DNA of 56,728 bases from an uncultured Acidimicrobiales bacterium (GTDB lineage: Bacteria > Actinomycetota > Acidimicrobiia > Acidimicrobiales > SZUA-35). The stretch spans positions 1 through 56,728 of the forward strand of contig CALKZY010000047.1 of assembly GCA_938002965.1 (NCBI GenBank), given 5' to 3'. Position numbers and translations under genes: made by a program. Under the pieces are notes generated by a model that saw only the letters and a list, made by a program, of their open reading frames with translations, did no database searches and was not told where the DNA came from. This document shows, piece by piece, positions 1 through 8,674 of this stretch (its first letter is position 1; each line of letters begins with the position of its first letter).

Positions 1-411
1 AAACAAGAACTGATCCAAGACCAGAAACTTCAGCACCCAGACAGCACCGTACGCAGCGACGTTGGCCGCCAATAGCGGTTCGGGCCTGTCGGTCCAACGA
101 GCGGCCGCTGTGACGGCACCGCTGGAGAGCAGAAGACCGACTAACGCCAGCCACCAGAATGCAGCTACTTCGCCGGCGCCGCCGCTTATGCCGTCCTTGC
201 CCCACGTCCACCGCCGATTCAGCAGGTAACTGATCGGAGTGGTCGCCGTCACCGATACGACGTTGGCTGACACCGGCTGTAGACCTGAAATCAGCAGCAG
301 CCAGAGAATGAGTGAACCAGTAGGCAGAACGACGGCTGAAACCAACGAATAGCGCACCACTTTGCCAACCATCGACCAAAAGCCCGGCGAGAGTCGCGTC
401 ACAGCCTCCAT
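1..411 (-). CDS. GtrA-like membrane protein (partial, runs off left edge)
   Basis: Reading leftward from an ATG at 411, 137 codons are open to the window edge. The product has hydrophobic segments at about residues 15-35, 40-58 and 80-100, and the NRRWTW motif after the second segment that is typical of the GtrA family. GtrA-like proteins are small membrane proteins thought to help move lipid-linked sugars across the membrane and usually sit beside a polyprenyl-phosphate glycosyltransferase, as here. The ATG overlaps the stop codon of the upstream glycosyltransferase by one base, so the two are probably translationally coupled. The C-terminal end is outside the window. Confidence 0.8.
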   Translation of the reverse strand, partial: MEAVTRLSPGFWSMVGKVVRYSLVSAVVLPTGSLILWLLLISGLQPVSANVVSVTATTPISYLLNRRWTWGKDGISGGAGEVAAFWWLALVGLLLSSGAVTAAARWTDRPEPLLAANVAAYGAVWVLKFLVLDQFLF

Positions 412-1787
412 CACGATTTCTTCGGCCCCGAGACACACACCAAGGAGATGTTGGATGTGAGGTCAAGGCGGCGTCCGAGGCGAGCGGCCAGACGTCGAGT
501 GCGTTCATCGCCGACAAGCTGGTGGAGGGCCCGCCCAAAAGTGCTGCCGGGTAGATCAGCGATTCGACGCTCCACCGCGTCCAGAGGGTTTCCGAAAGAA
601 ATGTCGTCAACCACCAGTCCGCTGCTGGCGATCAATCGCCGGAGTGAACTTGCGGTGTGGACGCGGTGACGCTCGTCGCGCTCGGACCGAGGCCCTGGCC
701 ACAGCGACGGGACCGTGGGAATAATCAAGATCAGTCGTTCGCCTGGCTCCAACGACGACACGACGCCATCGAGTACCCGTCGTTGATGAGCCCGCCCACC
801 CGAGAGGTCCAACGCAAACACAGGCGCCACGTCTCCACCCCCGCTCCCGTGAACGCGTTCGACCATGGATTGCACCGCAACACGTGCACGACCATCCAAA
901 CGACTGGCCGTTGGAGGAAACGCTGTTGGTAACCCCGCGCCTTCAGTGTTGTTCGTCCTGAGATCTATAAGTAGACCCGAAAGCTCGTTGTCGGACAGCT
1001 CGCACGATGTCTGCCCAAATTCGCCGCCCTCAACTACGGGGCCGCCGACAAGCCGATACTTGATAATGCAGTACAGGGCGCGAACACCGTCACGCCAGCC
1101 AATCTTCTTTCCCTCCTCGTAGGTGCGTCCGTCGTAGGAGATTCCAACCTCGTAAATGCGAGCACCGCGCCGGGCCAGCTTTAGGGTCATCTCCGGTTCC
1201 ACCCCGAACCGGTCCTCACGCAGGTCCAGAGACTGCATGAGGTCGGTACGCGCCATCTTGTAGCAGGTCTCCATATCGGTCAGGTTGACATTGGACGCCA
1301 TGTTCGAAGCGATGGTCAGCAGCTTGTTCCCAACCGAATGCCAGTAGTACAAGACACGGTGGGGCCTGTCAGTGTGGAAACGGGACCCGTAGACCACGTC
1401 GGCCCGGTCGGTCAACAACGGTTCGAGCATCAGATCGAACTCATCCGGGTTGTACTCGAGATCTGCATCCTGAATGACGGTGAAGCGGGAGGTCGCCAAC
1501 GAAATGCCAAGGGCAATTGCCGCACCCTTGCCCAGGTTAAATGAATGCCGAGCCAGTCGAATTCTCGGATCCGAAAACTGGCTGATCACATCCCATGACC
1601 TGTCGGTGGACGCATCATCGACAATGACGACCTCAGCCACGCTGTCCTTATCAAGTACCCGATTGACCGCCTCGGCCACCGTGTCCTGCTCGTTAAAGCA
1701 CGGTATGACCACGGTCAGGCACGGGCTGTCCGCCGCCGGCCTTTTCGGCCTACGGTCAGTGAGATCAAGATTGCCGCTATTCGACAT
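411..1787 (-). CDS. Family 2 glycosyltransferase with a partial methyltransferase-like C-terminal domain
   Basis: Residues 20-245 (counting from the ATG at 1787) form a GT-A fold glycosyltransferase: TVVIPCFNEQDT start, VIVDDASTD, and the QDADLEY acidic motif, as in dolichol-phosphate mannosyl/glucosyltransferase-like enzymes. It probably loads a sugar on a polyprenyl phosphate for the GtrA-like partner. After a low-complexity stretch the last ~140 residues resemble the second half of a class I SAM methyltransferase (LEPGERLILIIP followed by a SSLRRLIASSG helix), but no glycine-rich SAM-binding motif precedes it. The start at 1787 is preferred over 1847 because the first 20 codons add nothing conserved and an AGGA lies 11 bases before this ATG. 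Membrane-associated role inferred. Confidence 0.85.
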   Translation of the reverse strand: MSNSGNLDLTDRRPKRPAADSPCLTVVIPCFNEQDTVAEAVNRVLDKDSVAEVVIVDDASTDRSWDVISQFSDPRIRLARHSFNLGKGAAIALGISLATSRFTVIQDADLEYNPDEFDLMLEPLLTDRADVVYGSRFHTDRPHRVLYYWHSVGNKLLTIASNMASNVNLTDMETCYKMARTDLMQSLDLREDRFGVEPEMTLKLARRGARIYEVGISYDGRTYEEGKKIGWRDGVRALYCIIKYRLVGGPVVEGGEFGQTSCELSDNELSGLLIDLRTNNTEGAGLPTAFPPTASRLDGRARVAVQSMVERVHGSGGGDVAPVFALDLSGGRAHQRRVLDGVVSSLEPGERLILIIPTVPSLWPGPRSERDERHRVHTASSLRRLIASSGLVVDDISFGNPLDAVERRIADLPGSTFGRALHQLVGDERTRRLAARLGRRLDLTSNISLVCVSGPKKS

Positions 1788-2007
1788 CTGTTCGTTTGTC
1801 CTGGTTATCCCATACGACAAGTGAGACCACCCGACCCTCCATGGCAACAGTCGGCAGCCTGTCGGTCTCGGACAGCAGGTCGGGCAAATCCGCCTCGCTC
1901 CTACGCAAACCCTGACGCCCGACTGTCAGTACGTAAATACGAGTCGATCCAAGCTGGTGGGGCTGGGAGTTCAGAACCCGTTTGAACTCGGGCAACGTGA
2001 ACACCAT
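1777..2007 (-). pseudogene. Short unassigned ORF, possible 3' remnant of a lost gene
   Basis: A 76-codon ORF between the DsbA-family gene and the glycosyltransferase. It has a plausible coding composition (pattern FTLPEFKRVL, IYVLTVGRQ, SEADLPDLLSET) but no recognised domain and no convincing ribosome binding site before its ATG. The frame is open only nine more codons upstream before a TGA, so it looks like the tail of a longer protein whose 5' part is gone. Its end overlaps the glycosyltransferase start by 11 bases, the arrangement expected of an old operon partner. It could also be a genuine small protein or noise. Confidence 0.3.
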
Positions 2008-2062
2008 GTCCGACCGACCAACTCGTGGAGATGCTCAGTTGCCACCGAAGGTGGTCTATCGG

Positions 2063-2854
2063 CTACGTCGCCGGGCCGGCCACTTCGAAGCCGTCTTCGG
2101 TGAAGTCGACGACATTGCCCCGGTTGATGCTGACCCAGTCACGGGCGTTGAGATACACATCGAAGCTTCGGGCGATGACCTGCTCGTCGTCTTTGGTCTT
2201 CGGTTGCTGCAACTCGTACAGGAACGGGAACTCGACCCAGGCGGTGACCGCGTCCCACAACCGCATAGCGGCAGGACCGGTTGGAGGATGTACGAGAACC
2301 GGACCGAACAGACAGTGCTCGACGTCGGTGCCCGAGTTGAAGAACAGCGTGGGCACACCGTATCCTCCGGCGTCAACAACCCGCTGGTGGTCGGCCCGGA
2401 CATCGTCGTGGGTCGATTGATCGTCCAACGCCTCATCAACAAGAGTCGGATCCAAACCAAGTTCGGCGATCAATTCTTTCGCCACTTCGGGGGTGTGGAC
2501 TCGAAGCCCTTCTTCGTGAAGCCCGCGGCCGGAACGTTCATACCAGGCGTCGACGGCATCGGTCCCGTCCTCGAGCTGAAGCTCTCGTCGACCCAGCAAC
2601 GCGGCGACCCGGAGCAGCGACCAACCGTAGCTCCAAGGCCGTTCCCACGGGTGCTTCTTACCCTCAACCCGGTTGACCTCTTCGAGACTGAAGTAACGCC
2701 AGTTAATGTGGAGCCCGTTCTGTGATCGTACGTCTCGGATCCACTTTGAAGTTTGGTAGGCATAGGGACACATCACATCGAAGTGGAAATCGACTGTGGT
2801 CAGATCAATGTCGGCCGCAGCCACGGTGTTGGTTCGGTCGGACTTGCCATGCAT
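2063..2854 (-). CDS. DsbA-family (thioredoxin-fold) protein
   Basis: The product starts its first beta strand with [18 protein letters not shown] and continues with the all-alpha insert and a cis-Pro loop (GVPTLFF) typical of the DsbA/FrnE/HCCA-isomerase group. The active-site position reads CPYA with only one cysteine, so it is not a classical dithiol oxidoreductase; related single-Cys members act as glutathione- or mycothiol-type transferases or isomerases. No signal peptide is visible, so it is probably cytoplasmic. The frame is open to a TTG at 2890, but the ATG at 2854 is the more likely start; no strong Shine-Dalgarno marks either. It is divergent from the carboxylase pseudogene. Substrate unknown. 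Confidence 0.75.
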   Translation of the reverse strand: MHGKSDRTNTVAAADIDLTTVDFHFDVMCPYAYQTSKWIRDVRSQNGLHINWRYFSLEEVNRVEGKKHPWERPWSYGWSLLRVAALLGRRELQLEDGTDAVDAWYERSGRGLHEEGLRVHTPEVAKELIAELGLDPTLVDEALDDQSTHDDVRADHQRVVDAGGYGVPTLFFNSGTDVEHCLFGPVLVHPPTGPAAMRLWDAVTAWVEFPFLYELQQPKTKDDEQVIARSFDVYLNARDWVSINRGNVVDFTEDGFEVAGPAT

Positions 2855-2907
2855 GTCTACACGCTGTCGCAGATACAGCACTGCCGTCAAACCAACCGGC
2901 AGACAAG

Positions 2908-3556
2908 ATGGATCTGGCGAAGATGTTGACGGTTCGGGAACGAATCGAGTTACTCGTCGACCCTACGACGCCCTTTTCTGGAGTTGTCTCCGCCGGCGGC
3001 CTAGGGCACCAATGATGCAATCGGGGCCGGGACGGTAACCGGAATCGGTGTCATCGAGGTGGCGCAAGCCGTGGCCTCGGCAGCTCGAGAAGCGGAAGCA
3101 GCCTTTGGCGGCGGGAGCGTGTTTGCCGAACCGTTCTTCGCCGACGGCCGTCACATCGAGGTCCAGATCTTCGGTGACAATCACGGCAATGTGATCCACC
3201 TCGGCGAACGCGACTGCTTCATCCAGCGACGCAATCAGAAACTTGTTGAAGAGTCACCGGCGCACGGACTTGATTCGGCTACCCGAACCGCCCTGCTTGA
3301 CGGGGCGGTCGCCCTCGGACGACACGTTGGCTACCGCAACGCCGGAACGGTCGAGTTCCTGGTTGGCCGAGACGGCCAGATCAACTTCTTGGAGGTCAAT
3401 ACTCGTCTGCAAGTTGAGCATCCGATCACCGGCCTCGATCTGGAGTACAAAATCACCGCTACAGCTCCTGCCGTCGTCAACCCGCTGCCATTCGCCGTGG
3501 GCGATCGGGTTGACGTCGGAGACGTTCTGGTTGAACTCGAGGCATCAGAAGCCTAG
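2908..3556 (+). pseudogene. Acyl-CoA carboxylase mosaic pseudogene (carboxyltransferase + biotin carboxylase + BCCP pieces)
   Basis: Three carboxylase fragments lie head to tail. 2908-3015 encodes a carboxyltransferase N-terminus ([15 protein letters not shown]...TPF) and ends in TGA. A +1 shift restores [12 protein letters not shown], still carboxyltransferase-like. From about 3060 the same frame becomes biotin carboxylase from the middle of its ATP-grasp domain ([50 protein letters not shown]). At about 3450 it jumps to the last strands of a biotin carrier domain ([16 protein letters not shown]), without the biotinyl-lysine MKM motif. The pieces imply a frameshift plus at least two deletions in an ancestral carboxylase operon. 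No functional protein is expected. Confidence 0.85.
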
Positions 3557-3568
3557 CCCCGAAGGGGC
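3556..3568. terminator. Short GC stem-loop between convergent ends
   Basis: GCCCC-GAA-GGGGC lies between the pseudogene stop and the convergent MFS stop at 3581. It is well placed for a bidirectional terminator, but there is no T-run on either side, so termination activity is only inferred. Confidence 0.3.
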
Positions 3569-3580
3569 GAGATCTCGGCC

Positions 3581-4804
3581 TCAATCGCTGTCGAAGAACC
3601 CGGTGATGAGAAAGAAGCCTCCGGCGCCCGCTACCACCACCACGGCAAGGGCCAACCCGACCGATGACCACGCGGCGGCCAGGAATCCGACCACGGTGGG
3701 GAAGATCAAGTCTGCGGCTCGTAACCCACCCGTCAGCGCTCCGAGTCCGGCGCCTTTGCGCCCTGCTGCCCTCGCCGCCATGTCATACATTCGGGGGAGC
3801 AACGCAGCCGTGCCCAGGCCACCGACGACAAACCCCACCAGTGTGATCCAGACCGTCGGTCCCAGCGAAGCAGCGGCCAAACCGATGGCGGCCAACGCCG
3901 CGCTCGATCGCATATGACGATGAGCGCCGTAGAGCGAGGCCAGCCAGTCGCCTCCCAACCTGCCGACAGTCATCCCTCCGGCGAAGGCCACGTAACCTAG
4001 GACAGCGACGCCGGGCTCGGCGGCGAAGTCATCGGCCACTCGGAACGCCGCCCAGCCCATGGGCACACCTTCGGCGGCGATAGCGAACACCCCGGCAAGG
4101 ACGAACAAGAGCAGAGGTGCCCGCAGCGGACCGACCCGCGATCGAGTGCCATCGTCTGTCTCTGGTACGTCTTCGGGAGCTCCGGTGCCGTCAACGGCCT
4201 GAGCTTCGACTGAGGCTTCAGTCTGATGGCCGGGGTCGACCGACGGCAAACTTCGGTGAACGGCCAAAACCACAGCGAGGATCGCAACAGCCGCCACGGT
4301 TAGGTGTTGTTCCAATGTCAACGCAGAGGCGGCCAGACGAGAAGACAGGAGGCCTCCCAACAGAGTCCCCAAGCTCCAGAGTCCGTGCAGTCTGCTCATA
4401 ACCGGCGTAGCCCGCCGAGAACTGAGCCACGAGCCCTGAAGGTTCATGGCGACGTCAACAAACACATCGAGGACGGACAGGGCGATTAGAGCCGCTAGTA
4501 GAACGGGCCAGACGGTGGCCCACCCGACAGCGGCCAATGCCAGACAAACGGCGCTACCGGCCAAGAGGATCACCCGTCGGGTGCCAAGTACATCCATAAC
4601 TCGACCGACCAGGAGACTGCCGATGAGGCTTGCGCCCCCGGCCACAGAAAGCATCAACCCGATGTCTTCGACGTCGAGACCCAGCCGATCCCTAATCTCG
4701 GGCAACCGGGGAACAAACGAAGCGAACACCAGCCCATTGACGAAGAACTGAGCGCCGACCGCGCCCAGGGCACGTCGATCCGATGGCTGAGCGTCGAGCG
4801 ACAC
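3581..4804 (-). CDS. MFS transporter
   Basis: A 407-residue protein with about twelve hydrophobic spans, an N-terminal FVPRLPEIRDRLGL segment, the loop 2-3 motif VGRVMDVLGTRRV, and a central hydrophilic linker at about residues 195-220. This matches the fucose permease/YbjJ-like branch of the major facilitator superfamily. The start is a GTG at 4804 with a purine-rich AGAAAGAGA a few bases upstream. It acts in the cytoplasmic membrane; substrate and direction cannot be read from sequence. The gene stands alone, 24 bases from the end of the convergent pseudogene. Confidence 0.8.
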   Translation of the reverse strand: MSLDAQPSDRRALGAVGAQFFVNGLVFASFVPRLPEIRDRLGLDVEDIGLMLSVAGGASLIGSLLVGRVMDVLGTRRVILLAGSAVCLALAAVGWATVWPVLLAALIALSVLDVFVDVAMNLQGSWLSSRRATPVMSRLHGLWSLGTLLGGLLSSRLAASALTLEQHLTVAAVAILAVVLAVHRSLPSVDPGHQTEASVEAQAVDGTGAPEDVPETDDGTRSRVGPLRAPLLLFVLAGVFAIAAEGVPMGWAAFRVADDFAAEPGVAVLGYVAFAGGMTVGRLGGDWLASLYGAHRHMRSSAALAAIGLAAASLGPTVWITLVGFVVGGLGTAALLPRMYDMAARAAGRKGAGLGALTGGLRAADLIFPTVVGFLAAAWSSVGLALAVVVVAGAGGFFLITGFFDSD

Positions 4805-4862
4805 GGTCTCTTTCTATCAGCTCGGTTCTTGTGAAGTGGAGACCGTTGAGCCGATGCCCGGA

Positions 4863-5738
4863 TCAGCCTTTCGTCGACCCCAACGTAAGCCCGGCGATGA
4901 AGTGCCGCTGCAAGGCCAAGTACACGATCAACGTGGGTAGCGCGATCATCATTGACGCCGCTGCGATCAGGTTGAAGTCAGTGGCGTACTGCCCATTCAA
5001 AACCGCGATCGATGACGTAATAGGACGCTCGTTGCCTTGGTTCAACAGCACGGCGCCCCAGAAGAAGTCGTTGTACAACCAAGTGAACTCGAGTGTGGCC
5101 AGCGCAGCTAGCGCTGGTCGAGTCAGCGGCAGGATCACCGAGATGAACTGGCGAGGAACCGATGCGCCGTCGATGGCTGCGGCTTCGCTCAGCTCGGTCG
5201 GGATGGTCTTCATGTAGTTGGCCAACACGAAGGTGCAGAACCCGATTTGGAAGGCCACATGAATGAGGATCACGGCGATCTTCGTTCCGAGCAAACTACC
5301 GGTGTCAGTATCGGACAAAAAGTCGGGCCAGGGGGTGCGCTTCAGCATCTGGAACAGCGGCTGGAAAAGAACTTGCTGGGGCATCAGATTCCCGGCCGTA
5401 AACAAGATGAGAAAGCTGATGTTGAACCGCCAGGAGTATCGGGTGCAGGCGTAGGCCACCAGCGATGCCAAGAGCAGAGTGAAGAATAGGGCGGGCAGCA
5501 CGATGAAAGCAGTGTTGCCGAAGGTCTTGCTCATTTCGCCTACCGCCCATGCATCCCGATAGTTGTCGAAGGTGAGAGCGGTCGGCAGCGAGAAGACACC
5601 GTTGACTTGTGTGTCCGCTTCGTAGTAGCGGAACGACGAGTAGACGGCTGTCACCACCGGCAACAGCCAGGCCAACGCCACCGTGATCAAGAAACCTTGG
5701 AGCAGAACCCGAGCCGGGGTTAAACGTCGAGCCTTCAT
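4863..5738 (-). CDS. Carbohydrate ABC transporter permease (MalG type)
   Basis: Six membrane spans and the cytoplasmic coupling EAA loop (SEAAAIDGASVPRQFISVILP, about residue 190) identify a MalG-type inner-membrane permease. The ATG at 5738 overlaps the upstream permease stop as ATGA, so it is chosen over the longer reading frame starting at 5789. It forms one importer with the next permease and the binding protein at 6784. No ATPase is encoded alongside; a shared MsmX/UgpC-like ATPase, possibly that at 21802, may power it (inference). Confidence 0.9.
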   Translation of the reverse strand: MKARRLTPARVLLQGFLITVALAWLLPVVTAVYSSFRYYEADTQVNGVFSLPTALTFDNYRDAWAVGEMSKTFGNTAFIVLPALFFTLLLASLVAYACTRYSWRFNISFLILFTAGNLMPQQVLFQPLFQMLKRTPWPDFLSDTDTGSLLGTKIAVILIHVAFQIGFCTFVLANYMKTIPTELSEAAAIDGASVPRQFISVILPLTRPALAALATLEFTWLYNDFFWGAVLLNQGNERPITSSIAVLNGQYATDFNLIAAASMMIALPTLIVYLALQRHFIAGLTLGSTKG

Positions 5739-6709
5739 GCGGTCTTCCTGTAATGGTTGGCGACGTACCAAATGATGAAACCAATACACAAGACCAGCAG
5801 CACCACACCGTAGGCCGAGCCCACACCGACCCGGCCAGCGCCTTCGCCTAGCAGGGCGTTGGTAACCAGCGTACCCAGCACTTCAGTGCCTCTCGGCTCG
5901 TTGAGGGCGGCCACGATGTCGTAGGCCCGGAGTGCTTCGATGACGGTGATGACGATGACGATGACGTTGATTGGTTTCAACGACGGGAAGGTAACCCGTC
6001 TGAAGGACTGCCATTCGTTGCAGCCGTCAATTGCTGCCGCCTCTTTCAGCGAGTTGTCGACTGCTTTCAGTCCGGCCAGATACATCACCATGATGTAGCC
6101 GATGTGGCGCCAAGCCATGGCCACCAACAGGGCGGCGAAGTTCCGGCTCAGTCCGAGCGGGAAGTCAAGGAACGGCAGGCTGAACTCAAACAGTTTCTGG
6201 CCGTCGCCGACCCAGTCAATCGGTTCCCCGGGCCAGATGATGTTCAGCAAACCCCGGTCACGGGAGAACATCACACTGCGCCAGATGAAGCCGACCACGG
6301 CCAGCGACAACACGACCGGGAAGTAGTAGATGCTCTGGTAAATCCGACTACCGGTCACCTCCTTGTCCAGGAGGTAGGCCAATAGCATGCCGATAGCCGA
6401 ACAAATTGTCAGCCATATGATCAACACGAAGTTGTTGAACATGGCCGGGAACAGGTTTGTGTCGAAGATCGTGAAGATGATCCGGTAGTTCTCCGTGGCC
6501 ACGTATTCGATCGCCGAGAACGGATCAAGATTATTCCACTTGGTGAATGACAGCACCACGGTAAGAAGTGCCGGAATCCAAACAAAGAGGATGTGGAGCG
6601 CCGCCGGAAAAGCAACCATTGCCACCAGCCAAAGTCTGTCGGAGGTGTTCAGCGACAGCTTTTTCCGGACGGCGCCCCTTTTCTTCGCAGCGGGAAGCCT
6701 TGTGGCCAT
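5735..6709 (-). CDS. Carbohydrate ABC transporter permease (MalF type)
   Basis: A 324-residue permease with a basic N-terminus, first span near residues 28-50, and the EAA loop KEAAAIDGCNEWQSFRRVTFP near residue 225. It belongs to the MalF/UgpA class and pairs with the downstream MalG-type permease, which it overlaps by four bases. It lies 74 bases after the binding-protein gene, with a 10-bp inverted repeat in the gap. Role: forms the membrane pore for a sugar or sugar derivative; the ligand is unknown. Confidence 0.9.
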   Translation of the reverse strand: MATRLPAAKKRGAVRKKLSLNTSDRLWLVAMVAFPAALHILFVWIPALLTVVLSFTKWNNLDPFSAIEYVATENYRIIFTIFDTNLFPAMFNNFVLIIWLTICSAIGMLLAYLLDKEVTGSRIYQSIYYFPVVLSLAVVGFIWRSVMFSRDRGLLNIIWPGEPIDWVGDGQKLFEFSLPFLDFPLGLSRNFAALLVAMAWRHIGYIMVMYLAGLKAVDNSLKEAAAIDGCNEWQSFRRVTFPSLKPINVIVIVITVIEALRAYDIVAALNEPRGTEVLGTLVTNALLGEGAGRVGVGSAYGVVLLVLCIGFIIWYVANHYRKTA

Positions 6710-6733
6710 AAGCCCTCAGACGGCCCCGACTAC

Positions 6734-6765
6734 CGTGGGTCGGCCGCCGCTGCGACCGACCCACG
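6734..6765 (-). other. Intercistronic stem-loop after binding-protein gene
   Basis: CGTGGGTCGG and CCGACCCACG form a perfect 10-bp inverted repeat with a 12-base loop, 18 bases past the binding-protein stop and 24 bases before the permease start. There is no following T-run, so it is more likely an RNA-stabilising or attenuating hairpin than a full terminator. Confidence 0.55.
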
Positions 6766-6783
6766 TGAAGAAAATTGTGTGGT

Positions 6784-8175
6784 TCATTCGAAGGTGTAGG
6801 TGGACTTCTGCTCTTCGACAGTGGCCAGAATCGAGTCGATCGAACCGGGATCGGCCAGGAAGTCGGCAATGGCTTTGCCCACTACGTTGGCGGCGAAATC
6901 CGGGTCGGTGTCACGATCCAGGAACTGAGCGATGAACTTCGATCCACCGACCAACTCGGCGGCCTTGTTCTGCAAGGCGTTGTACGAGCCTGTGTCTGCA
7001 CCGGATACGGCGGCGACCACGGACGGGTCGACACCGATGTAGGCGTCGGCTGCACCTGGTTGGCCCATGCCTCCGAGAAGAGCCTTGGCTCCCGCCTCGT
7101 TGGCCGGGCTGGCCGCCATCATGAATCCGTCGATCGGGGCCTCGATTGCATCCTGGCCATGCTCAGAGTTGATCTCCGGGAACAAGAAGAAGTCGATGTC
7201 GTCGATGATGTCCTGCTGGGTCTCGGCCTCAAAGTTCGAGGTGACGAAGTTGCCCAGCAGGTACATGCCAGCCGACTTGTCACCTAGTGCATTGGCCGCG
7301 TCCTGCCAGGTTCGACCGTTGGCGTCGGGCTGGTAGTAGGGAAGAATCTCGGTCCACTTGGCGAAGACTTCCTTCACCTCAGGGCTGGTCCAGTCTTCGT
7401 TGCCGCCCATGAGTGAGACGTGGTAGTCGTAGCCGTTGACCCGCATGTTGATCATGTCGAACATGCCCATCTGGGGCCACCCGCCATCGTTGGCGCCGCA
7501 AAGCGGCACGATGCCGTCGGCTTCCATGTTGTCACAGAGGGTTTTGAAGGCGTCCCAGGTGGTTGGAATCTCGTAGCCGTTTTCCTCGAAGAGGCTCTTG
7601 CGGTAGTGCAGTCCCCATGCGTAGAAGTAGAACGGCACGAAGTACTGGCTGCCGTCCAGGCCGGTCGAAGCACTCTTGAAGCCCTCGGACATGCCTGAGA
7701 GCTGATCGGACCAAACGTCGGAGATGTCACCGACCACGCCCCTGGATGCGAACGCCCGCATGCGGTAGCCGGCGAACCAGGCCATGATGTCGTCGGGCTG
7801 CTGGACGTAGGTGTTGAAGTTCTCCTGGTAGGTGTTGTGGTCCACAGTGTTGATGGCCACGGTGAGGCCTGTGGTTGCCACTGCTGCCGCCAGGGCTTCT
7901 TTTGGCTTCTCATCGGAGTAGTTGGATCCGAAGGTCACCTCTCCGAGATCACCTGCCTCTTCGGTGCTTGACCCGGCTTCGGTTTCATCGCTTCCTCCGC
8001 AAGCGGCCAATACCGCTCCAGTGCCGAGTGTGGCGGCGGCGCCGACAATGAACGAACGGCGGGACAAACCTGAGCCGTTGTCGTCGGCTGAGTCTTGCGA
8101 TTCCTCTCCGAGGGCGAACCCTACGTCGGACGGATTTGGTGAACGAGGTACGCGAACACGACGATCTTGCGTCAT
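6784..8175 (-). CDS. Sugar-type ABC substrate-binding lipoprotein with Tat signal
   Basis: The ATG at 8175 has an excellent AGGGGGAG six bases upstream, so the longer frame from 8262 is rejected. The N-terminus carries a twin-arginine motif (SRRSF, residues 38-42), a hydrophobic stretch and a lipobox ending LAAC (Cys59), marking a Tat-exported lipoprotein. The mature part matches family 1 extracellular solute-binding proteins (bacterial extracellular solute-binding fold, about 430 residues, Trp/Tyr-rich ligand side such as YFYAWGLHYRKSLFEENGYEIPTTWDAF split across the hinge). It is the first gene of an operon with two permeases. The Tat route is notable, since the other binding proteins here look Sec-exported. 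Confidence 0.9.
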   Translation of the reverse strand: MTQDRRVRVPRSPNPSDVGFALGEESQDSADDNGSGLSRRSFIVGAAATLGTGAVLAACGGSDETEAGSSTEEAGDLGEVTFGSNYSDEKPKEALAAAVATTGLTVAINTVDHNTYQENFNTYVQQPDDIMAWFAGYRMRAFASRGVVGDISDVWSDQLSGMSEGFKSASTGLDGSQYFVPFYFYAWGLHYRKSLFEENGYEIPTTWDAFKTLCDNMEADGIVPLCGANDGGWPQMGMFDMINMRVNGYDYHVSLMGGNEDWTSPEVKEVFAKWTEILPYYQPDANGRTWQDAANALGDKSAGMYLLGNFVTSNFEAETQQDIIDDIDFFLFPEINSEHGQDAIEAPIDGFMMAASPANEAGAKALLGGMGQPGAADAYIGVDPSVVAAVSGADTGSYNALQNKAAELVGGSKFIAQFLDRDTDPDFAANVVGKAIADFLADPGSIDSILATVEEQKSTYTFE

Positions 8176-8674
8176 TGATCTCCCCCTGGTAGATGTTGAT
8201 GAGGCCTTGCGGCCTCTTGCTCCTGACCGGACCAAACTCCCACCTTTCGATATGGCCGTCAAGTGGTTGGACGCTATCTTCTGGCGGTCCAGCTAGGTAG
8301 TAACACCTAACTCGACCGTAGGTCGTTGGCAATACTTACCCTCCTCTAACCTTCTTCAGTCGCATACTGAGTGAGAGCTGTCCTAAAATGAGGTCCTGTA
8401 GGCAGAACGTTCTTACGAACCAACGCTTGCGGAGGCTTAAGCGCCGGATGGTTAGTCGGATAGTGTTGCGCCACCTCGCCATATCCTGACCGTCCGGCGC
8501 CGCCTCGCGTTTTGGGGCAGTTGTTGGTCGCCGGGTTCCGCCGATATGGACTCCGTTTGTTAAGTGTGTGTTGAGCCCTCAGTGTTGTCTTGACAGGCCT
8601 GCTTATGCTCTGCAATGCTTCGACGACGTTGTGGGGACAGGGCAGTGGGCCTTCGGGTGTTCGCAACGACTCTT
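8176..8674. promoter_or_regulatory. 499-bp divergent intergenic region
   Basis: No credible gene is seen between the two divergent ABC operons. Two small inverted repeats lie near the left operon: TAGGT-N6-ACCTA (8294-8309) and CGACC-GTA-GGTCG (8313-8325), possible operator sites. The right side holds a promoter candidate (listed separately). A 106-codon minus-strand frame at 8346-8666 has no start site support and no recognisable product. Confidence 0.4.
8590..8618 (+). promoter_or_regulatory. Candidate promoter for the BMP-type ABC operon
   Basis: A consensus -35 TTGACA (8590-8595) is followed after 17 bases by a weak -10 CAATGC (8613-8618). The distance to the ATG at 8675 would leave a leader of about 50 bases. 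The -35 is perfect but the -10 is poor, so this may need an activator. Confidence 0.35.

Noticed and set aside
1982..2725. 247-codon plus-strand frame opposite the DsbA-family gene
   Set aside because: It mirrors the DsbA-family gene, which has clear family motifs; the plus-strand product has none and looks like an antisense shadow.
4863..8175. A missing ATPase gene inside the first sugar ABC operon
   Set aside because: I looked for Walker motifs on both strands nearby and found none; shared ATPases are common for this transporter class, so absence is not evidence of a broken operon.
8346..8666. 106-codon minus-strand frame in the divergent promoter region
   Set aside because: No ribosome binding site, no family features, and it overlaps the candidate promoter for the plus-strand operon.
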